DNA of 64,000 nt, taken from Mortierella sp. BCC40632. Lineage: Eukaryota; Mortierellomycota; Mortierellomycetes; Mortierellales; Mortierellaceae. The stretch is taken from positions 2,225,501 to 2,289,500 of the forward strand of contig WAEK01000008.1 in the NCBI GenBank assembly GCA_011634665.1, given 5' to 3'. Of this stretch, positions 22,895 through 36,582 are shown piece by piece. Every line of letters starts with the position of its first letter. The first letter of the stretch is position 1. A model generated the notes under the pieces. That model did no database searches and had not been told where the DNA came from. It saw only the letters and a program-made list of their open reading frames with translations. Both the position numbers and the translations under genes were made by a program.

Positions 22895-25860
22895 ATGCCT
22901 ATTGATCAGCAGTTCCACTGCTCAGACAAGGCTGTCCCAAGGAGTTCAGCAACTCTCAAGTCGGTCTATGACAGAGCTAATGACCAGCACATCATCCTCT
23001 GGGATAGTATCGAGCGTGTCTTTCCTGGTGCTCAATACCTCCTCAAGGATGGATGTGTGGTTGAGCTTGAACGAGGCGATGATGATTTTAAGATGTACTG
23101 TTTCTCTGACAACTGGAGCTGGCAAGGAAGGTAGTTCTTAGCTTCCAGCTCACTCTTCTCCCCTCCATTGCAATGGATGGTTTTTTAACTAGACTAGAGC
23201 CACGGAGGATACGAGCCTTTCCTGAGAGTGTGTTTGAAGTCATCCTCATGGAATCCATCGTGGCTCAGCAAAGTCAACCACAACAAGAGCAACCTCGGTC
23301 ACCTCCCAAGACCCCTCTCCAACCACAACAGCCACCTTCTGCCTCAAGTACATCTTGTCAGCAAACCCAAACGGAGGCTCTGGTAGAAGAAATACTTTTG
23401 CAGGAGAACACCCACTCTGAAGAGCAATTAGTTCACGCTCAACCACCACCAGAGGAACGACCAGCACCCTGGGTTGTTGAAGAGTCCTCGACTTGGAACA
23501 CGGTCTTTGATGGATTCATAAACGACTTTCTCAATGCTCAATACCCTCGTCTGTTTATTCTCCTGCCAGCATATCCACTCCAGCATCAATTCAACCCTTT
23601 TATCCATCCTTTCCGAATCCACTATCTCTGTGAACATGGTCAATCCACAGGAATAGATGGATCAACGCACTCACCATTTGAGGTCCATCTTACCTCTTCA
23701 CCTGGCGATGGCGTATTCAGTCCAATTCAGTTCCTTGAAGCATGTGGAGCTTATATTCTACGAGTCCTTCAGATTGTCAGGCGTAGGACCATCTTCTCAG
23801 ATATTGCCGGTGGCAATACTCTTACAGGATCTACTACGAGCCATTGGCAACAGGCGACATTAGCTCTGCAATATTCTCCAAAAGAGTTGACCAAGTTCAT
23901 AGACGATACTATATTGACTCTCCAGGAGCGTATCCAGTCCTTGACATCAGAGTCATCCCAGGGTCCAGATAGTCCATTCTCACTCGATGGAGATAATGAA
24001 GTCCAAACTCAAGATCAAGCTCGGTTGCAAGCTGAAATTGAAATCAAACGTCAATGGACAAACTTTGTTAACTATCTCACCTTGGACCCTAAAAAGAGTA
24101 TCGGAGGACTCTTCCGAATTGTTATGAGCGACATGAGTGTCAAGTGGGTGTGTCCCTCTCATTATGACCTGGAGTTTACGGAATCCCCCAGGACACAGCT
24201 CTCCAAGATTTTCGATGTGATAGGAGCCCAATCGAATATAATCGACTTCCGAGGTCGGTTGACAATCACGTTAGCACCCCCTCACACTATCCAGTTGCAT
24301 CGCGTGACCGAATCCTCTAAAAGAATGGTGAGCGAACTCCATTTGACCATGGACTGGGCTGTGACGGCTGAAGAAATGGATGCAATTCAGAATGCGGTTG
24401 CCGCCTCCGATATTGCTTCACTTTGCTTAAAGGTCTCCAAGTTCCAAGGCGGCATTGTTACAATGGCAGATGCGGTTGGCCGCATTATGAATCACGGCAA
24501 GCTCCAAGTTCTCAAGTTCACAGGATGGGATCATTGGCAGTCGTTGGCAAACAACCTGCCACGGAGCTCGAAGACATCGACACTTCGAGTTCTCACTCTC
24601 GAGGACTGTGGGATTCCGGATGGTGACTGTCTGGAGTCACTCTTCCGAGCCTACCCCAACTTGGTTCGGTTCGACATCATTAGGAACTCAACCAAAACTG
24701 ATTCAGTTACTTTTGAAATCACACCCACAACATCTCATTCTAGGGCAAATCCTGCCTTCAATGTGACCGTCGATGGAAGTCCTGGGTTAATGTCGAAAAG
24801 CAATTATTTGAGGCTTGATATCTTTTACTGGCCTCAGATCACGGAGCTCACCATGCCTGCTACCAATTCTGTTGGGTCGAACCTGAAGGACATTTTATCG
24901 GCCAACCCTCAATTACTGTTGATTACGGTTGACTACACGAGCCCACCTTGTTTATTGGATATCATTGGTGTCTCTCATGTAGTCCAGGATATGAACCATC
25001 CCCTCCAATACTTCTCCATCGAGGGTGCTCCTTACTATGACATACTCGTCACCAAACTCAACAAAGGGGCCATCGAAAAGATATCTGTAATCAAACGCTC
25101 CGGAGTTCATAGCAGCCGAAAGAGCATTCTTCAGGAAGAGCTCAGAATCCGTGTCTCTTCGAACGATACGTGGCCATGGTGCATGAGTGAAAGTGTATGG
25201 AGTAGGCAATGGAGTTTAAGTGTTAGTCATTGGGACAGCAGCCGAGAAAATATTTTTTCCAGTTTGATGAGTCGACTTCCCCCTTCGATCTCAGTTTCGA
25301 TCAACTGTGATTTTGCTCAAAGTTCTAGGCTTTTCGATGCAACCAAACGTGTCGCTGTAATATGTGCCAACGTTCTGGGGCAACTCAAGTTATCAGGAAT
25401 GCACCATGGCCTTTGGCCATCAGAATTGCAAGTATTCATGACTCGAGCTCAACCTACTCCTAATCTAAAACAACTGACTCTCTCAAATGTGCACTATAAT
25501 AACCCGTACAGTCATGCTCAGAGCCTCCGACTGGAGGATCCACTGGCAAAATGGATTGCAGCGGCCGTTGCCTATCTGAACCAGCTGAATGGTTTTGAGT
25601 ATCTCGAGTTAAATGATGTCAAGTTGGATCAATCTACTTGGAGCAGGATTTTGAGATCGATTCGATACCAAGCAGGACGAACGATGAAATTGTCTAATAC
25701 TAATATTGATGACACTCAACTCAAGTTATTAGAGGCCACTGTTCCGAGAGACATTGACTTTACCCTCTCGATCGGAGGGCCTTCCCCTAACTTATCGAAT
25801 ATACATATCCAGAGCCTCAAAAATGCCTTTGTTGGCTGCAAGACTAAGGTTCAAATATGA
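22895..25860 (+). CDS. Array unit 6: three-module LRR-like protein, two exons
   Basis: Exons are 22895-23094 (200 nt, one extra aspartate codon in FERGDDDFKM) and 23193-25860, giving 955 aa. The intron is 98 bp with acceptor ACTAG/A. Linker and middle module match unit 5 closely, while the LRR body shares more with unit 3 (CLESLFRAYPNL, NTNIDDTQLKLLEATVPRDI), so the gene looks mosaic. DTWPWCMSES is present. The protein ends at KTKVQI, slightly shorter than its neighbours. Frame intact. Confidence 0.87.
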
Positions 25861-26561
25861 CCGAGTGGACATTTTGAAAGAGATATTCCTTCTTCTGTAC
25901 CTGTTTATGTATACTTGAACTCCTGCGTACAACGGCAAAAAAGAATAGCTATTTTGGATCTGCCTGTGTGCCAGTGAAGGAGAGGTATTGCGATAAAAGT
26001 CAAAGACCTATCCAAGACACCAAGAGACCGCTGTTTGTTGAGATGAGAGAAGGATTATCTCTTGTAGGTTTAATCCTTTCTTTGTATGGCGATTGTTTAT
26101 TGATACGAGGATAGATCTTCTTATCAAACCTGATTGCTGTGACGGAATCCTGGAGTTCTAGAAGTAGAATCCCAGGGGATGAGCAAGTCGATCCTTTTTT
26201 CTCCGCAAAGGTCCAGAGATGTCCTTGTGCGAGCAGAGTTTTGTTTTGAAAGGAAGGAGTACCGGACAGCTGTGCTTGTATTTGAGGGACCATTATGTGT
26301 GACAAAGAGATTGAGGGGCGGTGGGGAAAAGGATGTGTCTCCGGTGTGAATGGGTGTGTGAGGGTGTGCATGCATGTGGTCCCATTCTTCATTTCATCCT
26401 CCCTTCCTCATTTCCTCTCTCTTCTTTTCTTTCTCATCCTCTCGCCCTCCCATCTTTCTTTCCTTCTCACTTCTCATCCTCTCTCATTCTTTCTCATCCT
26501 TTACCATCCCTTCTCAACTAATCTTTTTCTCCTTCGTCCCTCTTCCTTTCAATTCTCGCCT
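25861..26561. promoter_or_regulatory. Spacer, promoter and leader before unit 7
   Basis: It contains the 3' element TCTGCCTGTGTGCCAGTGAA (about 25960) and a decayed copy of the 43.5-kb minus-gene 3' end (AGATCTTCTTATCAAACCTG near 26112). GTGTGACAAAGAGATTG (26297) and GGTGTGAATGGGTGTGTG (about 26343) follow, with a long leader of TTTCTCATCC repeats (26390-26560). No gene is supported. Confidence 0.6.
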
Positions 26562-29534
26562 ATGTCTATTGACCAGCAGTTCCACTGCTCAGGCAAGACT
26601 GTCCCACGAAGTTTAGTTACACTCAAGACAGTCTATGACAGAGCTAACGACCAGCACATTATCCTCTGGGATAGTATCGAACGCGCCTTCCCTGGTGTCC
26701 AATACCTCCTCAAGGATGGCTACATGGTTGAGTTTGAACGAGGCTCCGACTTTAAGATGTACCGTATCTCCGATGTTCAATTACACAACTGGAGCTTGTG
26801 AAAAAGAATGAGTATCACTGACACTGACGCTGATTTTTGTCTATGGGCAACGGGATTCTCCTTCACTAGTCTCGATCCACGAAGGATTCTCGCCTCCACT
26901 GAGAGTGTATTTGAGGTTGTCCTCATTGGATCCATCGTGACCCAGCAAAGTCAACCACAGCAGGAAGCATTTCAGTCGCCACCTCAGACCCCTGTCCAGC
27001 CACCACACTCCACAGCCAGTACGCCTTGTGAACAAACCCAAACGGAGGCTCTGGTAGAAGAAACTCTCATACGGGAGAATACTTACTCAAATGAGCACCT
27101 GGTTCATACTCAGCCGCCACCAGAGGGGCGACTTACATGCCACTCAAAACACGAAAGGGAACAATCGAGCTTGAAACATGAAAAACTCCAATTAAACATC
27201 CAGAACCCTGTCGACCAAATTTCAGCCTGGAATATTGCCTTTGATACGTTCATGAACGATTTTCTCAATGCACAATATCCTCGTCTGTTTGTTCTCCTGC
27301 CAGCATATCCACTCAATCATGGATTCGACCCTTTCTTACATCCCTTCCGAATCCACTATCTTTGCGAACATGGTCAATCCGCAAGCGCAAATGAATCGAC
27401 GAACTCACCAATTGAGGTCCATCTTACCTCCTCTCCTGGCTTTGACGTGGATAATCCAACCCAATTCCTTGAGGCCTGTGGCACCTATATCCTTCGAGTG
27501 CTCCAGATTGTCAGACAGAGGACGTCTTTTTCCAGTGCCCCAAGTTCTAGCAGCACAATGCATTATTCTCAACTACAGATGATCTGGTTCATAGACGACG
27601 CTATTTCGGTTATCCAAGAACGTATCAAGTCCTCGGCAACGAGGTTCACCCAGTGCTCAATTGATCCAATCTTGGTCGATCGAAAAAATGGAACTCAAAC
27701 TCAAGAGCAAGCTCGAGTGCAAACCGGAAATGAAATCAAGCGTCTCCGAACTGATCTTATTGAGAGTGTAAATTTAAGCGCAGACCAATCTGTCGGAGAC
27801 CTCTTCCGAATCATAAAAGATGGTAAAAACGTCAAGTGGTTCTGTCGCTCTCATTATGACTTGGAGTTTACGGAATCTTCCAGGATGAAACTCTCTAGGT
27901 GTCTCAGCGATGTGGGTACCAATTCGGACTTTATCGGCTGGCGAGGTCAACTCACTCTTACGTTAAATTCAGCCGATCTCGCGAAAAAGCTCTATCTCGC
28001 GATCGAGGCCACCAATGGGATGGTGAATGAACTTCAGTTGACCATGGGCTGGGCTTTGACAGTCGGAGATATAGATTCAGTCCTGCACGCTGTGGCTGCC
28101 TCCAACATTGTTTCACTCGGCTTAAAGGTCTCCAAATTCCAAGACGGCTTTGTTGCGATGGCGGATGCGATTGCCCGCACTATGGCTAGTGAGAAGCTTC
28201 AAGTTCTCAGTCTCTCAGGATGGGATCATTGGCAGTCATTGGTTAGATATCTACCCCAGCTATCAACAGCATCATTTATTCGAGTTCTTTGTATCGAAAA
28301 CTGTGAGTTCCCAGATGACGATTGTCTGGAGGCACTTTTTCGAACCAACCTCAACCTAATTAGGATGAAGATCAACAAAGGCACAAATGAGGATCGTCCA
28401 GTCACTATTGAGATAACTCCAACAGCCTCTCATCTCGACACAAACCCTGTCTTTAGCCTTTCAGTCTATGGAAACCCCAACTTGATGTCGAAAGGCTATA
28501 TTTCAGAGCTCAATGTCTTTTACTGGTCACAGATAACGGAGCTCACCATTCCAGCTGCAAATTCTATCGGACCAAATATAAAGGTCATCTTATCAGTCAA
28601 TCCTCAACTTCAGTTGATTGTGGTTGATTACACTAGACGACCTTGCTTACTGGATATCATTGGTGTCTCTCATCTTGTCCAAAGCAAGAAACATCCCCTC
28701 GAATACTTTGCCATCAGAGGCGTCCTATACCATGACATGCTCGTCACCAAACTTAACAAGGGGGCCATCGAAAAGCTATCTGTATTCAAGATCTCAGGAA
28801 TTCATTCCAATCGGACGAGTATTCTTCAAGAAGAACTCAAAATACATGTCTCGGAGGAAGACTCGTGGCCATGGTGTAAGGCTAACAAGGAATGGTATTT
28901 AGGTGTCAATCGTTTGGATGGTCTTCGAGAAACGGCACTTGCAAGTCTGATGAGTCGACTTCCTCTTTCAATCTCTGTCTCGATTAAAGGTGGTCCTTGG
29001 CTACGTCCAGAGAACATCCAGGTAGCCGAACATGTCTCAAAGATTTGTGGCAAATTGCTTAGGAGATTAGAGCTCTCAGGAATGCAATATTGTCCATTGC
29101 TACCAGAATTGAAGGACTTTGTGGCTCAGGTCCAGCCTACCCCAAATCTAAGACAACTGGTTCTCGAGCATTTGTATGCTAATAGCCTCCTACCAAAGGA
29201 TCCGTTGGCGAGATGGCTTACAACGGTCGTTGCCTATCTGAATCAACCGGATAGATTTGAACATCTCGAGTTGAGTTATGTGGAGTTGCCCCAGGTTACT
29301 TGGAGTAGGATTTTGAGATCGATTCGATATCAACAAGGACGAACGTTAGCCTTATATCATACCAATATTGCTGACGCTCAACTCGAGTTGTTGGAGGCGA
29401 TTATTCCGGGGAACATTGAATTTACACTCTTGATCAGTGGTGATGCTTCAGGCTTTTCGAAAACTCGTATCAAAGCCTTCAAAAAAGCCTTTGTTGGCCG
29501 CAAGACCAAAGTTCAAATGCAGCTGACTGAATGA
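26562..29534 (+). CDS. Array unit 7: three-module LRR-like protein, two exons
   Basis: Exons are 26562-26758 (197 nt) and 26870-29534, giving 953 aa. The acceptor is TTCACTAG/T, leading into LDPRRILA instead of LEPRRIRA. Exon 1 differs from that of unit 11 by one base and intron 1 is also nearly identical, but from about 26955 (inside the Q/P linker) the two genes part company. The body groups with units 8-10 in places (PLEYFAIRGVLYHDM; LVTKLNKGAIEKLSVF). Motif: EDSWPWCKAN. Frame intact. Confidence 0.87.
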
Positions 29535-30047
29535 CAATCAAGAGAGAGACACCTTCCCCTGAATTTACCTATGTAGACTAGAGCTACAGTATACAACAGT
29601 GCAGGATAGCTCTTTTTGTGTGTCAATGTACGAAAAGAAGAATAGAAGTGTTCCGAAGCAGCCATTGATCCGCATACAAAGAACCACAGGGATAGACTGC
29701 GGGAAAAGCGGGACGATTCGGTCCCTGCATTGTCTCTCGGAAGCTTTACCCGACGATCTGGCTTGTGGCTGCAGTGAAAGCAGAGTAGTGTCTTGAGATG
29801 GTTACACTGTCTTGTGAAAGGCGGACTGTTGTCATGCTTTGAGATTGGGCGGAGCACATGAGGGCAAGGGAGGGCAAGGGAAGGTAATGGGGAAGAAAGC
29901 GAGCATCGCATCGAGCGTGTGAATGTGTGCATGTATTCTGCCATCCCTTTCCTTCTCTCATTTCTTTCTTACTCTCTCATTCTTTTCTTGCTCCTCTCTC
30001 ATTCCTTTCAACTTCTCTCTCATTCTCATTCTCTCCAATCCTTACTC
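29535..30047. promoter_or_regulatory. Spacer, promoter and leader before unit 8
   Basis: No gene is supported. The GTGTGACAAA element is absent or unrecognisable. GGGCGGAGCACATGAGGGCA (29848) and GAGCGTGTGAATGTGTGCAT (29913) are present, followed by a C/T-rich leader with CTCATTC repeats (29945-30040). Confidence 0.5.
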
Positions 30048-33001
30048 ATGCCTGTCGACCAGCAGTTCCATTGCTCAAGCAAGGTTGTCCCACGGAGCTC
30101 AGTGACGCTCAAGACGGTCTATGATGGTGCAAGCAACCAGGAAGTCATTCTATGGGATAGCATTGAGCGTGCCTTTCCTGATATTCAATACCTCCTCAAG
30201 GGTGACTGCATGATCGAGTTTGAAAGAGACTCAAACTTGAAGATGTACCGTATCCTCGTGACTCTATTGCTGAACTGGACCTAGCAAGAGAGAATGACTT
30301 TCCTAATCACTCCGCTCACTCATCTCTTCTTACTTGGGTCGTGGATACCTCCTCTACTAGTATTGAACCTTGGAGAATTCGAGCATTCCCTAAAGTTGTG
30401 TTTGAGGTCATCCTCAAGGATCCCATTGCGGTCCAACAATTTCCTCTCCAGCAAGATCCTCTCCAGTCACCGCCTCAGACTCCTATACAACAATCACTCT
30501 CTGCCCCTAGTACGCCTGGTCAACAAACCCGAGCGGACAATCTGGGTGTAGATATCCCTGAGCAAGAGTATGCTCTTCAGAATGAACACTTGGCTAGCAC
30601 ACAACCACCACCAGAGGAACGATCTGCTCTCGAGCTATTTAACCAGCCTTCAGCTTGGAATAGAGCCTTTGATGCATTCATGAACGACTTTCTCAATGCA
30701 CAATATCCTCGCCTGTTTATTCTCCTGCCAGCATATCCACTCAATTGTAAATTCGACCCTTTCTTACATCCCTTCCGAATCCACTATCTCTGCGAACATG
30801 GTCAAGTCGCAAGTGCAAAAAGATCGACGCACTCACCAATTGAGGTTCATCTTACCTCCTCTCCTGGCTATGGTGTGAACAATTCAAGTCGATTCCTTGA
30901 AGCCTGTGGCGGCTATATCCTACGAGTGCTTCAGACTGTCATGCATAGGACCATCTTCGATACTTCTGTTCGCAATACCCTCCCAGGATCTCGTGCAAAT
31001 CATAGGCAACCAATTTTATCAACTCCAGAATATTCTCAAAAACAGTTGACCAAGATCCTACGCGATGCTATATTGGCTATTCAAGAGCGTTCCCAGTCTT
31101 TGACAGCAGAATCAGATCAGGATATAGACAATCCATTCTTGCTCGAGGGAGACAATGAAATCGAAGCTCAAGAACAAGCTCGAGTACAGGCCAAAAGCGA
31201 TGTCGAGCGTCAATGGGCTGATTTTGTCGAGAGCGTCAACTTGATCTCCAAACGGAGCATCGGAGGTCTTTTTAGAGTTTTGAAGAATGACTTAAATGCC
31301 AAGTGGATTTGTCGCCATCATTATGACTTGGAGTTTAAGAAATCTTCCATAAAGAACTTCCCCCAGAGTCTCAATGAAAAGGGTACCAAGTTGGACCCTA
31401 TCGACTGGAGAGGTCAACTCACTCTTACGTTAAATTCAGCTATTCTCGCGAAAAATATCTATCCCGCAATCGAGGCCACCAAAGGGATGGTGAGTGAACT
31501 CCAGTTAACAATGGACTGGACTGTGACCGTCGAGGATATGAATGCGCTTCATAATGCAGTGGTCGCCTCCAATATTGTTTCTCTTGACTTGAAGGTCTCC
31601 AAGCTGTATGGTGGCATTGTTGTGATGGCGGATGTAGTTGCTCGCATTATGAGTAATGGCAAGCTTCAGGCTCTCAAGTTCTCTGGATGGGATCATTGGC
31701 AGTCATTGGCAAACAACCTACCTCAAAGCTCAACAACATCAACGCTTCGAGTTCTTTGTATTGAGAACTGTGGGTTTCCAGATGGCGACTGCCTGGAGTC
31801 ACTTTTCCGAGCCAATCCCAACCTGATTAGGATCAACATCAGCAGGAGTGCGACCAAAGGTCGTCCACTCACTTTTGAGATTACGCCATCGGTTTCTCAT
31901 TCCAACATGAACCTTTTCTTCAACTTGGCAGTCCAAGGAAATCCCTCCTTAATGTCCAAAGAAAATTTCTCAGAGTTCAGTATTTTTTACTGGCCACAGC
32001 TCACGGAACTAACCATTCCAGCTATCAGAACTGTCAAGTCAAACATACAAGACATTCTCTCAACCCTTCCTCAACTTCGGTCTATCACGGTCGACTATGT
32101 GAATCAACCTTGCTTACTGGATATCATTGGTGTCTCTCACCTTGTCCAGGATATGAAGTATCCTCTCCAGTGCTTTGCCATCAAGAGTGTTCTACATCAT
32201 GACATGCTCGTGATCAAATTTAACCAGGGCACCGTCGAAGATATATCCGTGTCTAGTCTTTCGGGAGTTCATGTCGGGAAAACGAGTATCCTTCATGGAG
32301 AACTCAATATCTGTATCTCGGAAGAAGACACTTGGCCGTGGTGTGAGAATGAGACTGAATGGTATTTGGTAGTCAATTCTTGGGATCATATCCGAGAAGA
32401 AGTCCTTACTAATCTGATTAGTCGACTTCCTCCGCTGATCTCAGTATCGATTAAATGCGAGTTTACGCAAAGTCAAGAAGTCGTCCAGGCAGCCAAATGT
32501 GTCACTAAGATTTGTGCCAATGTGCTGACACAACTCAGGTTATCAGGAAAGCAACATTATGCTTGGCTACTTGAGCTGCAGGGCTTCATGACTCGGACTC
32601 TACCTACTCCGAATCTTAAGCGACTGATTCTCGAGTGTCTGTATGTTGACAACATCCTACCAGAAGATCCGCTGGCACAATGGTTTCCAATGGCTGTTGC
32701 CTATCTGAACCAGCTGAGTGGATTTGAACTTCTCAAGTTGAGTAATATCGAGATACCCGGGTTTACTTGGGACAGGATTTTGAGTGCGGTCCAATATCGA
32801 CAAGGACGAATGCTAGTCTTGTTTAAGACCAACCTGAGGGATGCTCAACTCGAGTTGTTGGAAGCCACCATTCCGAGAGACATCGAGTTTATGCTCTTGA
32901 TCAGTGGGGATGTCTCTGACTTTTCGAGAAAGCGTATCGAAAGCTTCAGGAATACCTTTGTTGGCTGCAAGACCGAGGCCCAAATACAGCTGATTGAGTG
33001 A
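30048..33001 (+). CDS. Array unit 8: three-module LRR-like protein, two exons
   Basis: Exons are 30048-30244 (197 nt) and 30361-33001, giving 945 aa. The donor is GAT/GTACCG and the acceptor CTACTAG/T. The joined N-module reads IEPWRIRAFPKVVFEVILKD, with W replacing R of the usual LEPRR. The middle module has CEHGQVASAKRS and EVHLTSSPGYGVNNSS. The body is close to unit 10 (SIFYWPQLTELTIPAI, DILSTLPQLRSITVDY). Motif: EDTWPWCENE. Frame intact. Confidence 0.87.
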
Positions 33002-33061
33002 CGATAAAGAAAGATTTCTTCCACTGTGTCTGCCTTTGTAGACTAGGGTTCCTTCACAAAC

Positions 33062-33095
<34 letters not shown>

Positions 33096-33422
33096 GAGTG
33101 CCTTCTGTGCCAAGGACAATGGGAAGAATAATTGACAGAGTACACTTTGCTGTTTTGTATGCAGCGTCATGCTCCCAATCAACCCCTGTTTTTACCGACT
33201 CGGAAAGGAAAGACAATGGTGTGACAAAGAAATTGGGCGGAGCAAACGAGGGCAAAGAGGGGCAAAATGGGAAGGAAGCGAGCATTGCATGTGAATGTGT
33301 GCATGTGGAACTACGAGCATCGCGTGTGAATGAGTGCGCATTAGCTTTTTCATCTTTCATTTCTCTCACCCATCCAGTCCTCTCGTTCTCATTCCCTTCC
33401 TCATTCCTTTTAACCCCTTGCA
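33002..33422. promoter_or_regulatory. Spacer, promoter and leader before unit 9
   Basis: A T30 run lies at 33065-33094. GTGTGACAAAGAAATTG (33219-33235) and TCGCGTGTGAATGAGTG (33320) are well conserved. The leader before the ATG is shorter and less repetitive than in other units. No gene is supported. Confidence 0.6.
33065..33094. repeat. T30 homopolymer
   Basis: Thirty consecutive T about 65 bp downstream of the unit 8 stop codon. It is one of seven long A/T homopolymers in the window. Confidence 0.95.
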
Positions 33423-36400
33423 ATGTCCGCCAATCAACCCAATCAGCAGTTCCACTGCTCAAACGAGGCTGCCCCGCGAAGTTTGGTGGTACTTAAGACG
33501 GTCCCTGACCACGACCATGGCCAGAACATTATCCTCTGGGAAAGTATCGAGCTTGTCTTTCCTGGTGCTCAGTACCTCCTCAAGGATGGCTACATGGTTG
33601 AGTTTGAACGAGGCTCCGACTTTAAGATGTACCGTATCTTTGTGGCTTTAAACGGCAGGACTAACAAGATAGGACTTTTTGAATCACTCCGCTGACTCTT
33701 TTCTTTCTCCATGGGTCCTGGATGTCTTCTTTATTAGTCTTGAGCCGCGGAGGATGCGAGCATTCCCTGAGAGCGTGTTTGAAGTTATCCTTATAGATCC
33801 TAGTGCGGTCCAACAACGCCCATACCAGCAGGAGTCACTCCAGTCACCACCTAAGACTCCCATTCAACAACAGCCTCCCGTAGAAAGTCTTCCTTCCCAA
33901 CAGAGCCAAACGGATGGTCAGCGTAGAGAATCGCCCATGCAAGAGAACACTCACCCAGAAGAACAATTGGTTCACACGCAACCTCCACCAGAGGAACGAT
34001 CTGCGCTCCAACCAAGCTGCAATGAGGGGTATCTTAGCTTGAAACAGGGAAAACCCCGACCAAAAAAATCCACCATTTATCCTGAGGTACGAGAGACCAC
34101 TCCAAGCCCTGTCGACCAAGTCTCGCCCTGGAATGTTGCCTTTGATACGCTTATGGGCGACCTTCTCAATGCTCAATACCCTCGTCTATTTGTTCTCTTG
34201 CCGACGTGTCGACTCGGCCCTGGATTCGACCCCTTTTCAGATCGCTTTCGAATCCATTATCTCTGCGAACATGGTCAATTCGCAGGAGCAGATGGGTCGG
34301 CGCACTCACCATATGAAGTTCATCTCACCTCCTTTCCTGGTTATGGCGTGAACGATACAAGTCAGTTCCTTGAAGCTTGTGGTTCCTTTGTCCTACGAGT
34401 GCTTCAGATTGTCAAGCAAAGGACTTTTTTTTCTGATGAGCCAAAATCCTGTGAGAGTTGTGAGCAACAAACGGCACCAACTAGGCAATATTCTAGACAA
34501 GAGTTGAAAACCCTTTTAGACATTGTTATCTCGGCTCTTGAGAGGCAGCCCTCACTAGAGGAGTCGATCCAGCGTTCAAATAGCCCATTGTTACTCGGGA
34601 GAGGCAATGGAGTCCAGGCTCAAGAGCAAGCGGCAAATGAAATCTGGCGTCAATGGTCCGATTTCGTTGAGAGTGTCAAGTTTGGTCCCGAAGCGACCAC
34701 TGGTGATCTGTTCCGAGTCGTGAAGGATGGCACAAGTGTCAAGTGGGTGTGCCGCCATCATCGTGATTCAGAATCTTCCAGGGATCAATCTTCCAGTAAA
34801 CAACCTTCCAGTAAACAGCTTTCCAGAAAGCCCTCCACTAAACAGCTTTCCAGGAAACAACCTTCCAGCAAAAAACCATCTAGCAAACAATCTTCTAGCA
34901 AGAAACTATCAAGCAAACAGCCATCCAGCTTTCAACCTTCCAGCATAGAACCTTCCGGGGATCTCCACGACGCAGCTACCAAATTGGACTTGACCGACTC
35001 ACGAGGTCGATCGACTCTCGTGCTAGAATCACCTACTCACGCTGAACGGATGTATCAAAAGGTCAAGGCCAACAAAAGGAAGTTGAGCGAACTCTGGTTG
35101 ACTATGGACTGGCCTGTGAAGGTCGAGGATATGGATGCAGTCTGGGATGTAGTGGCCGCTTCCGATATCATTTCCTTTGGCTTGAGAGTTTCCAAGTTCC
35201 ACAATGGTATCGTTACAATTTCAGATATGATAGCCCGCATGGCGACCGGTGGCAATCTACAAGCTCTTACTTTTTCTGGATGGGGTCATTGGCAACTGCA
35301 GGCAGATACCCCGCTCCGAAGCCCGACAGCATCAACGCTCCGAGTACTCTGTTTCGAGAACTGTGGGTTTCCGGATCCCAACAGTCTGAATTCACTTTTT
35401 CGAACCAATCCCAGCTTGGTTATGATCAAGGTTAGCAGGAGTGCGGCGAAAGGTCGCCCGATTGCTTTTGAGATCATTCCAACGATCTCGAGTCTTGAAT
35501 TCAGCATGGTAGTCCTCGGAGGCCCTGACTTGATGTCAACAGGCTATTATTTGGAGTTTGATGTCTTCCACTGGCCACAGATCACAGAGCTCATCATTCC
35601 CGCTACCAAAACTGTCAAGTCAATTATAGAAAATATTCTCTCGATCTGCCCTCAACTACGGTCGATTACGATTGACTATACGAATCGCCCTTGCCTTCTG
35701 GAAATCATTGGCGTCTCTCATCTAGTCCAGGTTAAGAAGCATTCTCTTGAGTTCTTTACCATCAAGAGTATTCTATGCCATAACATGCTCGTCATCAAAC
35801 TCAGCCAGGGCGCCATTGAAAAGATATCTGTGGACAAACTCTCTGGTATTTATTCCGAGCGAACAAGCGTTATTCAGGGAGAAATCAGTATCCATGTCTC
35901 GTCGAAAGATACTTGGCCATGGTGCGAGCGTGACAATTCTTGGTGTTTATGCATCAATCGATGGGATGAACTTCGAAAAATTACCCTTGCCAGTCTGATG
36001 AGTCAACTTCCTTCTGGGATTTTGGTCTCGATCAAGTATGATTCTTGGCTTTATCCTGAAGCCATCGAAGCTGCCAAACATGTCACTTCGATTTGTGCCA
36101 ATGCGCTGACACAATTCGAGTTCTCAGGAATGCAGCATCCTTTGTGGCTACCAGATTTGCAAAGTTTCACAACACAGACTCTACCTACTCCAAATCTGAA
36201 GCGATTGACTCTTCATCGACTTTTTGCGGAAAAGACCCAGTACCAAAGCCCTTTGGTAAAATGGCTTGAGGCGACTGTTGCCTATCTGGACCAACTGAGT
36301 GGATTTGAACATCTAGAGTTGAGTTGTGTCAATTTGCCTCAGTATATTTGGAACGGGATTTTGGGATCGTTTCAATATCGGCATGGGCGAACGTTAGTTT

Positions 36401-36582
36401 TGTTTAAGAGCAACCTACAAGACGCTCAAATCGAGTTGTTGGAGGAGACTGTCCCGAGAGACATTAACTTTACTCTCTCAATCACCCAGTATGCTTCACA
36501 CCTCTCGAGAATGCGTGTAGAAAACTTCAAGAAGGCCTTTATTGGCTGCAAGACCAGTGTCCGGGTTTGCCTGATTGAGTAA
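33423..36582 (+). CDS. Array unit 9: LRR-like protein with an internal PSSKQ repeat expansion
   Basis: Exons are 33423-33628 (206 nt, extra codons in MSANQPNQQFHCSN) and 33738-36582, giving 1016 aa. The linker is longer than average and basic (KQGKPRPKKSTIYP). The middle module is PRLFVLLPTCRLGPGFDPFS with HYLCEHGQFAGAD. At the position where other members read LEFTESSRTQLS, an in-frame 15-bp minisatellite (34774-34957) encodes about twelve S/K-rich pentads. The LRR body follows normally with KDTWPWCERD. The insert keeps the frame and adds a positively charged low-complexity segment between middle module and solenoid. Confidence 0.87.
34774..34957 (+). repeat. Coding 15-bp minisatellite (PSSKQ-type)
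   Basis: About twelve imperfect 15-bp units encode SSRDQ, SSSKQ, PSSKQ, LSRKQ, PSSKK, SSSKK, PSSFQ and similar pentads. The first unit resembles the ancestral SSR-Q stretch of other family members, suggesting local slippage rather than insertion. Confidence 0.9.
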
